Assembly: GCF_036346615.1 (NCBI RefSeq)
Contig: NZ_CP107836.1
Span: 2,728,001-2,792,000, forward strand
Direction of reading: 5' to 3'
DNA length: 64,000 nt
DNA from: Streptomyces sp. NBC_00523
GTDB taxonomy: Bacteria; Actinomycetota; Actinomycetes; Streptomycetales; Streptomycetaceae
A program made the translations under genes and the position numbers. Below are positions 9,690 through 16,849 of the stretch, one piece after another. Positions within the stretch are counted from its first letter, which is position 1; the number at the start of each line of letters is the position of its first letter. The notes beneath the pieces are model-generated. The model saw only the letters and a list, made by a program, of their open reading frames with translations. It had not been told where the DNA came from and searched no databases.

Positions 9690-11471
9690 TCAGCGCATCC
9701 GGGTGGCCCACTCCTGGACCTTCTTGATCCGCTGCTCGATCTGCCCGGCGGTGGCCTCCGCGCTCGGCGGTCCGCCGCAGACCCGGCGCAGCTCGGTGTG
9801 GATGACGCCGTGCGGCTTGCCGCTCTGGTGGGTGTAGGCGGAGACCATGGTGTTCAACTGCTTTCGCAGGCCGAGGAGTTGCTTGTGCGTGACGACCGGG
9901 CGGTCCTGGGCGGGCTTCTCCAGCAGGTCGGCCTCGGACGCCGGCTTCTGGCGGCTGTGCGCGATCTGCCGGGTCTGCCGCTTCTGGAGCAGCAGCTGGA
10001 CCTGGTCGGGTTCGAGGAGCCCGGGGATGCCGAGGTAGTCCTGCTCCTCCTCGCTGCCGGGGTGGGCCTGCATGCCGAACTCGGCACCGTCGTAGAGCAC
10101 CCGGTCGAAGACCGCGTCGGACTCCAGGGCCTCGAAGGGCAACTGCTCCTCGGTCTCCTCGTCCTCCAGCTTCTCCGCGTCGGCGAGGAGCTTGTCCTCC
10201 TCGGCGAACGGGTTCTCCTCGTCGCTGCCCTTCTTGGGCTTGTCGAGGACGTGGTCCCGCTCGACCTCCATCTCGTTGGCGAACTCGAGGAGCATCGGGA
10301 TGGTGGGCACGAAGACGGACGCGGTCTCGCCGCGCCTGCGGGAGCGCACGAAGCGGCCGACGGCCTGGGCGAAGAAGAGGGGGGTCGAGATGGTGGTCGC
10401 GTACACCCCGACGGCCAGGCGCGGCACGTCGACGCCCTCGGACACCATGCGGACGGCGACCATCCAGCGGGAGTCGTCCTCGCTGAACTTGTCGATCTTC
10501 TTCGACGCCGCCTTCTCGTCGGAGAGGACGACGGTCGCCGACTCGCCGGTCACCTTCTTCAGGATCTTGGCGTACGCGCGTGCCGACTCCTGGTCCGTGG
10601 CGATGACGAGCCCGCCCGCGTCCGGGATGCCCTTGCGGACCTCGGTGAGGCGCTTGTCGGCGGCGCTCAGCACGTTGGGGATCCAGTCGCCGGTGGGCGC
10701 CAGCGCGGTGCGCCACGCCTGCCCGATGGCGTCCTTGGTCATCGGCTCGCCGAGCCGGGCCGCGATCTCGTCGCCCGCCTTGGTGCGCCAGCGCATGTTG
10801 CCGCTGTAGCTGAGGAATATCACCGGGCGCACGACGCCGTCGGCCAGGGCGTTCCCGTAGCCGTAGGTGTAGTCGGCGGAGGAGCGCCGGATGCCGTCGT
10901 TGCCCTCCTCGTACACGACGAAGGGAATCGGGTTGGTGTCCGACCGGAAGGGGGTGCCGGTGAGCGCGAGCCGCCGGGTCGCCGGGTCGAACGCCTCCTG
11001 GCACGCCTCGCCCCAGGACTTGGAGTCACCTGCGTGGTGGATCTCGTCCAGGATGACCAGGGTCTTGCGCTGCTCGCACCGGTTGCGGTGCAGCATCGGG
11101 CGGACGCCGACGCCCGCGTAGGTGACGGCGACCCCGTGGTACTCCTTGCTCAGCGGACCGGCGCTGTAGTCGGGGTCCAGCTTGATCCCTATGCGGGCGG
11201 CCGCCTCGGCCCACTGCTTCTTCAGGTGCTCGGTGGGCGCGACGACGGTGACCTGCTGCACGACGTGGTGGTGCAGCAGCCAGGAGGCGAGGGTCAGCGC
11301 GAAGGTGGTCTTCCCGGCGCCGGGGGTGGCGACGGCGAGGAAGTCGCGCGGCTGCTCCTGGATGTACTTCTCCATGGCCCCCTGCTGCCAGGCTCGCAGC
11401 TTGCCGGCCGTGCCCCAGGGGGCGCGGCCGGGGAAGGCGGGTGAGAGGTGGTGGGAGGCGGTAGTAGTCAC
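9690..11471 (-). CDS. DEAD/DEAH-box superfamily 2 helicase
   Basis: 593 residues from GTG 11471; the frame stays open upstream to 11603 but that part reads as non-conserved. RecA-like domain 1 has Walker A ATPGAGKTTFAL at about 65 and Walker B VILDEIHHAGDS (a DEIH box), then the motif III-like LALTGTPFRSD. Domain 2 has VVLSDEKAASKKIDKF, VRMVSEGVDVPRLAVGVYAT and the QAVGRFVRSRR motif VI. Charged Glu-rich linkers occur at about 400-470. This is a DNA/RNA translocase related to the type III restriction/XPB-like helicases; it is widespread as a single-copy gene in Streptomyces and its role is not established. Confidence 0.9.
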   Translation of the reverse strand: MTTTASHHLSPAFPGRAPWGTAGKLRAWQQGAMEKYIQEQPRDFLAVATPGAGKTTFALTLASWLLHHHVVQQVTVVAPTEHLKKQWAEAAARIGIKLDPDYSAGPLSKEYHGVAVTYAGVGVRPMLHRNRCEQRKTLVILDEIHHAGDSKSWGEACQEAFDPATRRLALTGTPFRSDTNPIPFVVYEEGNDGIRRSSADYTYGYGNALADGVVRPVIFLSYSGNMRWRTKAGDEIAARLGEPMTKDAIGQAWRTALAPTGDWIPNVLSAADKRLTEVRKGIPDAGGLVIATDQESARAYAKILKKVTGESATVVLSDEKAASKKIDKFSEDDSRWMVAVRMVSEGVDVPRLAVGVYATTISTPLFFAQAVGRFVRSRRRGETASVFVPTIPMLLEFANEMEVERDHVLDKPKKGSDEENPFAEEDKLLADAEKLEDEETEEQLPFEALESDAVFDRVLYDGAEFGMQAHPGSEEEQDYLGIPGLLEPDQVQLLLQKRQTRQIAHSRQKPASEADLLEKPAQDRPVVTHKQLLGLRKQLNTMVSAYTHQSGKPHGVIHTELRRVCGGPPSAEATAGQIEQRIKKVQEWATRMR

Positions 11472-11661
11472 GGTCTCCGGTTCGGGTCTCTCGGGTACGT
11501 GGGCGCTGCCCGCGCGGGCCGGACCGGCTCCGCACGCGATACGACAACCGGGCCACCCTACCGGGGCGGCCGCCCCGTACCGCGGTGTACCGCACCACCG
11601 CACACGGAAGTGCGACGGCTCTCACACGACGACTGCCGCACGGCGCAGGACCGGCGCCCGC

Positions 11662-13131
11662 TCACCGCTCCCGTACCCGTCCCGCCACCCACGCCCCCGC
11701 CAGGGCCACCGCCGCCATCGGGAAGAAGACGACCGCGAAGGCGGAGGGGTGGGAGGTGGCGGCGGCGTCCGTGGCGTCCATCGTGCCGCCGCCGAGGGCC
11801 GCGAAGGCGGCGCCGCCCGCGGCCAGCAGGAGGACGTTGGAGAGGCCGTCGGAGATCTGGAGGGCGGCCGAGTTGGCACCGGCCTCCTCGGGGGCGGACA
11901 GCTTCAGGAGCAGCACGCTGGTGGAGGCGATCACCACGCCCATGCCGAAGCAGCCGAAGGCCCAGGCGACCGCCACGGTCCACACCGGCACGGAGGAGAT
12001 CAGGACGGCCGGGGCCGCCGCGATCGACAGGGCGACCAGGACCATGGCGCCGACCATCAGGGGCTCGCGGTGCGGTTCCAGGCGGGGGCGGGACTGCACG
12101 TACGAGCCCAGCGCCCAGGTGCCGCCGCCCGCCGCCAGGGAGAGGCCGGCCAGGGTCGGGGACATGCCGCGCTGGGTGACCAGCATCAGCGGGACGAACG
12201 ATTCGGCGGCGATGAAGGACCCGGCCGCGACCCCGCGCAGCAGCACCACCGCGGGCAGCCCGCGCGCCGCGCGCCACGTGCCCCCGGGCAGCAGGCCCCG
12301 GATCGCGGGGACGAGCAGCGCGGTCCCGGCGGCGGCCGGCAGCAGCGAGAGCCAGTTCCGCTCCTGCCCGGCGTACTGGAGGAGCCCGGCGCCCAGCGAG
12401 ATGCCCAGCGCGAGCGCGATGCGCCGGCGGTCGTACGCCTCCACCGGCGCGTCCGGGTCCGCCGGTCCTGACGCCATGCGCCGGATCTCGGGCAGCGCGA
12501 GCGCGAGGGGGAAGACGATCAGGACCGGGATGCCGACGAAGACCCAGCGCCAGCCCAGGTGCTCGGTGACGCTGCCGGCCGCCAGCGGCCCGACGACCGA
12601 GGGGATGACCCAGCTCGCGGCGAACGCGGCCAGGATCGCCGGCCGCAGGTGCTCCGGGTAGGCCCGGCTGATCACCACGTACAGCGCGACGATCACCAGC
12701 CCGCCGCCGAGTCCCTGGACGGCCCGCCCCGCGATGAACATCCACATCGAGCCCGCGGTCCCGGACAGCAGGAGCCCCGCCGCGAAGGCGCTGATCCCGG
12801 CGGCGAGCGGGGCGAGCGGGCCGCGCCGGTCGGCCCACTGCCCGGACAGCACCATGGCGAACAGGCTGGTGGTGAAGTACGCCGAGAACGCGTACGCGTA
12901 CATCGGGATGCCGTGCAGCTCACGCGCGGCGACCGGCATCGCCGTCCCCACGGCGGTGGCCTCGAACGCGATCAGGAACACCACGGAGACGATGCCGATG
13001 CTGAGCGCCCGGTACGTCCGCCCGAGAATCCCCTCGGGCAGCACGGGCCCGGCCGGGGCGGCCGGGGCGGTGGCGTCGACGTCTTCGATGAGGCGCGGGA
13101 CATCGGCGTCACGCGGTTCCAGGGCGGTCAT
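11662..13131 (-). CDS. MFS transporter, probable drug/proton antiporter
   Basis: 489 residues with about 12-14 hydrophobic segments starting at IGIVSVVFLIAFEATAVGTAMP, which carries the DHA2-type motif near the first helix (AVGTAMP). Motif A-like SGQWADRRGPL follows between helices 2 and 3. A hydrophilic Asp/Pro-rich N-terminus of about 35 residues precedes it. Export of small toxic compounds by proton antiport is the usual role of this family; the substrate is unknown. A GGGG-CGAAA-CCCC hairpin lies at 13144-13158, directly before the start, and could affect translation. Confidence 0.88.
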   Translation of the reverse strand: MTALEPRDADVPRLIEDVDATAPAAPAGPVLPEGILGRTYRALSIGIVSVVFLIAFEATAVGTAMPVAARELHGIPMYAYAFSAYFTTSLFAMVLSGQWADRRGPLAPLAAGISAFAAGLLLSGTAGSMWMFIAGRAVQGLGGGLVIVALYVVISRAYPEHLRPAILAAFAASWVIPSVVGPLAAGSVTEHLGWRWVFVGIPVLIVFPLALALPEIRRMASGPADPDAPVEAYDRRRIALALGISLGAGLLQYAGQERNWLSLLPAAAGTALLVPAIRGLLPGGTWRAARGLPAVVLLRGVAAGSFIAAESFVPLMLVTQRGMSPTLAGLSLAAGGGTWALGSYVQSRPRLEPHREPLMVGAMVLVALSIAAAPAVLISSVPVWTVAVAWAFGCFGMGVVIASTSVLLLKLSAPEEAGANSAALQISDGLSNVLLLAAGGAAFAALGGGTMDATDAAATSHPSAFAVVFFPMAAVALAGAWVAGRVRER

Positions 13132-13314
13132 GAGCCAAGAGTAAGGGGCGAAACCCCTGATGAACCCTGTCGGTGGTCGCCCCCGCTCTCGTCCGTTGGA
13201 CCTAGGCCCGCTCTCGCGATCGTGAACGGCGTATGGCAGTCCCGTTGCACACCCCCCGAATCCCTTGAGCGCCCCTCCGCCCGGCCCTACGGTCGGTACA
13301 GCGACACCACGCAG

Positions 13315-13389
13315 GACCGTGTGCCCGAGAGGCTCAGGGGCTCGACTGCAACTCGAGTTACACCGGTTCGAATCCGGTCACGGTCTCCA
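13315..13389 (+). tRNA. tRNA-Cys (GCA)
   Basis: A complete cloverleaf can be drawn: acceptor GACCGTG/CACGGTC, D arm CCC...GGG with loop GAGAGGCTCA, anticodon arm CTCGA-CTGCAAC-TCGAG (anticodon GCA), a short variable loop TTAC, and T arm ACCGG-TTCGAAT-CCGGT. The discriminator base is U73, the identity element of cysteine tRNA, and CCA is encoded (13387-13389). It stands alone and is followed at once by a terminator. Confidence 0.93.
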
Positions 13390-13392
13390 TAC

Positions 13393-13428
13393 AACCGCCC
13401 GCCCTCTTGCTCCAGGGGGCGGGCGGTT
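13393..13428 (+). terminator. Terminator of the tRNA-Cys gene
   Basis: The stem CCGCCCGCCC / GGGCGGGCGG starts 4 bases after the tRNA CCA end and is followed by TT. It also faces the 3' end of the lipoprotein gene at 13442, so it may work in both directions. Confidence 0.8.
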
Positions 13429-13441
13429 CGGCGTTCCGGGG

Positions 13442-14020
13442 TCAGTGCGGTGCGGTCTCGGACCAGTGGGCCGAGTACTTCCGGGGAATCCCGTCCGCCT
13501 TCGTCACCCCCCAGGGCAAACCGGGTGTGCCGCTCGGGTAGGTCATCTCGGAGTCCTTCGCGCAGCTGAACCCTGCGGTGAAGTAGACGTTGCCGATATC
13601 GCCGACGTCCAGGATGACGACGAGCCCATCGGCCGACGTGGCCCGGATCTGCGGCATGTGCGCATCGGAGTCGGTCTCGAAATCTCCGAAGCCCTGCTGC
13701 TTCCAGTACCGCTGGACCAGCTCCAGCAGTTCGCCCCGCCGCCGCTCGGATACCACGGTGAGGATCGTCCGGCCCCGGTAGACACTTGTCGCTCCGATCG
13801 GCCGGTTGAGACCGTTGTCGCACGCCAATTGCGACGGGTTGTCACGCTCCCATTTCACCGGCGGCCGGATCGCCGCCATCGTCCCGTCGAGAATCTCCTC
13901 GGCCCGTTCCCCGGCCTGCTGCATGTCCATCTTGGGTTCTTCCCTGCCCGTACCGCCCCAGCATGCGGTGAGCACCATGGACGGAAGCACGCACCCGAGC
14001 AGCCGCACCGACCTCCTCAC
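13442..14020 (-). CDS. Putative lipoprotein, paralogue of the upstream gene
   Basis: 192 residues from GTG 14020, overlapping the previous stop as GTGA. The signal peptide RRSVRLLGCVLPSMVLTAC ends at a lipobox-like LTAC (Cys about 20), predicting a lipid-anchored extracytoplasmic protein. The mature part begins with KMDMQQAGERAEEILDGTMA and IRPPVKWE, and ends with DSEMTYPSGTPGLP and a short tail. All these blocks recur in the neighbouring 14017-14601 product, so the two arose by tandem duplication. No known domain is recognised. Being last in an operon with a secreted-hydrolase candidate, an immunity or chaperone role is inferred only. The base composition looks less GC-rich than that of flanking genes. 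Confidence 0.8.
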   Translation of the reverse strand: MRRSVRLLGCVLPSMVLTACWGGTGREEPKMDMQQAGERAEEILDGTMAAIRPPVKWERDNPSQLACDNGLNRPIGATSVYRGRTILTVVSERRRGELLELVQRYWKQQGFGDFETDSDAHMPQIRATSADGLVVILDVGDIGNVYFTAGFSCAKDSEMTYPSGTPGLPWGVTKADGIPRKYSAHWSETAPH

Positions 14021-14601
14021 GAGCCGGTGGCGGACCAGTAGGACGAGTGCTCGTGGGGCCTGAGATCCGGCTCTTCAGGGCCACCGGGCAGGCCGGGGGT
14101 CCCCTTCGGGTAGGTCATCTCGGAGTCCGCGACACAGCTGATACCCGCTTCGATGAATACGTTGCCGATGCTGCCGACCTGGAGAATGACGGCGAATCCG
14201 TCAGCTGTCCGGGCCCGCATGCGCGGCATTCCCTTGCCCGAGCGAACGGTGAAGTCCCGTGCTCCGTGCTGCTCCCAGTACTCCCGGACCTGTTTCAACA
14301 GCTCGCCCCGCTGCTGCTCGGAAACGACGGTGGTGATGTTCCGGCTGCGGAAAACGGTCGTGGTGCCGGTCGGGTCGTTGAGTCCTGTACTGCACGCCGT
14401 GTCAGAAGGGTTCCCGTAGGACCACGCCACCGGCGGCCGGATCGCCGCCACCGTCCCGTCGAGAATTTCCTCCGCACGCTCCCCCGCCTGCTGCATGTCC
14501 ATCTTGGGCTCTTCCCTTTCCTTGCCGCCCTGGCAGGCGGTGAGCAGCACGGCCAGGAGCACACAGCCCAGCAGCCGTACCGGCCTCCTCGCGCCCGTCA
14601 C
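14017..14601 (-). CDS. Putative lipoprotein, paralogue of the downstream gene
   Basis: 194 residues from GTG 14601, which overlaps the hydrolase stop as GTGA; the longer frame to 14733 would run inside the hydrolase gene. The signal peptide VRLLGCVLLAVLLTAC ends with LTAC. The mature part shares KMDMQQAGERAEEILDGT, AAIRPPV, the VVSE..RGELL block, ADG..VIL and DSEMTYP.GTPGLP with the 13442-14020 product, while the segments between differ. It is translationally coupled to the hydrolase. The function is not known. Lipid-anchored proteins duplicated after a secreted lipase-type toxin are a known immunity layout in S. aureus type VII systems, which is the analogy used here. Confidence 0.8.
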   Translation of the reverse strand: MTGARRPVRLLGCVLLAVLLTACQGGKEREEPKMDMQQAGERAEEILDGTVAAIRPPVAWSYGNPSDTACSTGLNDPTGTTTVFRSRNITTVVSEQQRGELLKQVREYWEQHGARDFTVRSGKGMPRMRARTADGFAVILQVGSIGNVFIEAGISCVADSEMTYPKGTPGLPGGPEEPDLRPHEHSSYWSATGS

Positions 14602-16319
14602 CTCGGCGCCGTCGTCGTGATCTCGTCGCCGTGCCCTGCCACAACATTCGCGATATTGGACAGGGAGTCGCCGCCGTCGTCCTTGTCGAAGTAGATCGAA
14701 TGCGCGGGAGTGTCCCCCGTTATCAGCCCCCACAGGCCGGTGTCTTCGCCGACGGCGACGCTGAAGTGATGTCCTCCGAAGTGGTCGTCGGCCGGGTCGG
14801 TGCCGAACCAGTTCACCTTGGGTCCGTACTCGCTCCCGGGGGAGGCATACCTCAGAACGTTTCCCGAGGGCAGGTTGGTCACCTGATCGTGCTCCGCCGC
14901 TCCGACGTAGACATGATCAGCGCCCACGCCCAGATCCTCGGCGTGGTCGACTCCGGTGCCCGGACTACCCACGAGGACCACGTCGTCGGCGGGGATTCCA
15001 CCGGGCAACTGGGTGGCCTGGCCCACGGTGAGAGACCCGTACGAGTGGCCGATGGCCGTCACATGTGGGGACCCGGATTCATTCGTGGCCCGAATGCCGT
15101 GCAGGAAGTCGTTGTAGGCCGGAGCACCGGCCTTGGCGTCGTCATCGCGCATGACATCGGTGGACGACCACTCCAGGCCGTTCATCTGGGGTGCGTCGTA
15201 GCCGAGCCAGACGATGGAGGCGGTCGTGGTGTCCGGATGCAAGGTGTTGGCGGTGTCCGCGACGTCCCTGGCCCGCTTCAGGTCCGAAACGGCGAAGTGC
15301 TCATTCAGTTTCGTCTTCAGACCCGGCACATACGCGGACACGTTCTTCGACGTGTCCGGGTTGCCGTACGACACGATCGCACGGCCGTTGCCCTCCTCGC
15401 CGAGGCCGAGGAGATACGGGTGAGGCTTGCGGCCCTGTTCCAACTGCTGCTGGATCCCTTTCACTCCCTCGATCTTGTCCTTCAGCGCCGCCGCCTCGTC
15501 GCCCGAGGCCCCCGCGTACCGGGTCTCCAGGCTGTCCAGCAGGGTCGGCAGGTACAAGCGGTTGGCGTGGTCCCGGTCGACCGCCGGGATGCCGTCGCGG
15601 TTGCCGAGCAGCTGCGGGTAGTCCTCGATCAGCTCGCCGCGCAGGGTGGGCGAGAGCGAGTTCCACCAGGAGTTGACGGCGTCGGCCGGGGCCTTCGCGT
15701 CCGGCATGCCGAGATGTGTCAGCACCTCGTCCTCGATCGCGCCGACCGTCGCCAGCTCGATCGCGAGGTGGGACCAGTCGCCCTTGGCGCACCGGTTGGC
15801 CGCGGCCGTGAAGAGCTTGATCTTCGCCGCGTACTCCTTGTCCGCCGCCTGCGCCCCGCGCCACGCCTCGGCGATCCGGTCGGCGTACTCCTGGGCCCGG
15901 GCCGCCTGGTCGCGGTGCATCATCCCGACGTCGCCCGGTGCCATGTGGGCGGTGTCGACGGTCGGGGCCGTGACCGAGCCGTCGTCGGCGACCTTGTAGC
16001 CGGCGCCCGACGCGTCCGCGAGCGCGGTCTTCAACTTGGCCTGCTGGTTCAGCAGTTCCTCGCCGCAGGCCCGCAGCACCGTGCACACGCTGTCGAGCTC
16101 CGTCTTGGCGATGTTCATGTACCACCGGATCCGGCCGAGCCGTTCGGCGGCGGTCTCGGCGGTGAGCCCGCCCCACGCCTGCCCCTTCACGAGGGGATTG
16201 TGCAGATACGTGCCGAACTCGCCGGCGCGTGTGGTGATCTTGTCCGCCAGTGCGGCCCAGGAGTCCCCCGCGCCCGTCATCAACAGGGGCTCCGCGTCAC
16301 GGAGTTCCGGAAGCAGCAT
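14598..16319 (-). CDS. Helical-domain/DUF1023 alpha/beta-hydrolase, candidate type VII effector
   Basis: 573 residues, ATG 16319, one base after the previous stop. The N-terminal part (about 1-205) is mostly long amphipathic helices without a signal peptide, like WXG/LXG secretion domains, and includes Trp-Gly in KGQAWGGL. A conserved linker (213-257) with NSWWNSL, PQLLG, DGIPAVDRDHAN is typical of DUF1023 proteins. The hydrolase domain (about 300-545) has nucleophile Ser426 in AIGHSYGS, VVLVGSPGTGV after it, a likely acid Asp478 in AAEHDQVT and a likely His540 in PAHSIYFD. The family is lipase/esterase-like, but no substrate is established. The two lipoprotein genes follow with 4-bp overlaps. 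Confidence 0.87.
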   Translation of the reverse strand: MLLPELRDAEPLLMTGAGDSWAALADKITTRAGEFGTYLHNPLVKGQAWGGLTAETAAERLGRIRWYMNIAKTELDSVCTVLRACGEELLNQQAKLKTALADASGAGYKVADDGSVTAPTVDTAHMAPGDVGMMHRDQAARAQEYADRIAEAWRGAQAADKEYAAKIKLFTAAANRCAKGDWSHLAIELATVGAIEDEVLTHLGMPDAKAPADAVNSWWNSLSPTLRGELIEDYPQLLGNRDGIPAVDRDHANRLYLPTLLDSLETRYAGASGDEAAALKDKIEGVKGIQQQLEQGRKPHPYLLGLGEEGNGRAIVSYGNPDTSKNVSAYVPGLKTKLNEHFAVSDLKRARDVADTANTLHPDTTTASIVWLGYDAPQMNGLEWSSTDVMRDDDAKAGAPAYNDFLHGIRATNESGSPHVTAIGHSYGSLTVGQATQLPGGIPADDVVLVGSPGTGVDHAEDLGVGADHVYVGAAEHDQVTNLPSGNVLRYASPGSEYGPKVNWFGTDPADDHFGGHHFSVAVGEDTGLWGLITGDTPAHSIYFDKDDGGDSLSNIANVVAGHGDEITTTAPR

Positions 16320-16320
16320 C

Positions 16321-16728
16321 TCAGCGCCCCCCGTTCGCCGACGGCGGCGTGGTGAGGTCCGGGGTGTGCGGCGTGTAGTAGATGTCCGGCGGCTCGACGC
16401 CCGGGGCGTAGGGGCCGAGGAACGCGTTCCGTCGCTGCCGGTCCTCGTCCGCGAAGCCGTCGTTCGATTCGCGGACCGCGTCCGCGGCGCCCCCCACCAG
16501 GCCCGCCAGCGCGCGCAGCGCCTTCGTCCACGCCTCCAGGCATTCGTCCAGCGCTGGGGCGGACTCGAAGCCCGCCAGCCCCGCCACTGCCGCGTCCGTC
16601 GTCTTGAACAAGCCCTTGATGTCGCCGGGTATGTCCTCGGCGACCTTGTCGGCGGCGGCCGCCGCCTTCCTCACCTCGTGCGGGTCGATCCAGAGTCCTT
16701 GCGTGCCGCCGGTGATCGGTGTGGCCAT
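16321..16728 (-). CDS. WXG100/EspC-like small helical protein
   Basis: 135 residues from ATG 16728, chosen for the GGGGGGAAG ribosome site; an upstream start at 16758 has none. Residues about 15-95 are two amphipathic helices: VRKAAAAADKVAEDIPGDIK then a Gly-Phe turn region (LAGFESAP) and LDECLEAWTKALRALAGLVG, the pattern of ESX secretion-associated EspC/WXG100-type proteins with the Trp in the second helix. The C-terminal 40 residues are Pro/Tyr-rich. It is the first gene of the four-gene operon and, by position and length, is likely to pair with the N-terminal helical domain of the hydrolase for targeting or secretion. Confidence 0.75.
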   Translation of the reverse strand: MATPITGGTQGLWIDPHEVRKAAAAADKVAEDIPGDIKGLFKTTDAAVAGLAGFESAPALDECLEAWTKALRALAGLVGGAADAVRESNDGFADEDRQRRNAFLGPYAPGVEPPDIYYTPHTPDLTTPPSANGGR

Positions 16729-16783
16729 GCTTCCCCCCTCGGTCGCAGGTCGCCACACAGTAACCCCCGGCGGCGTACGACGA

Positions 16784-16803
16784 CTTGAGTACGCGTACTC
16801 AAG
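16784..16803. promoter_or_regulatory. Perfect 20-bp palindrome upstream of the WXG/hydrolase operon
   Basis: CTTGAGTACGCGTACTCAAG is its own reverse complement with no spacer. It lies 56 bp before the ATG at 16728 and 47 bp past the end of the xdh-like operon. Position and symmetry fit an operator or a promoter-overlapping repressor site for the operon; the binding protein is unknown. Confidence 0.55.
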
Positions 16804-16849
16804 AGGACGTCCACCACCGGGGGTTGGGGCTACGGGAAAGGCCCCGCGG

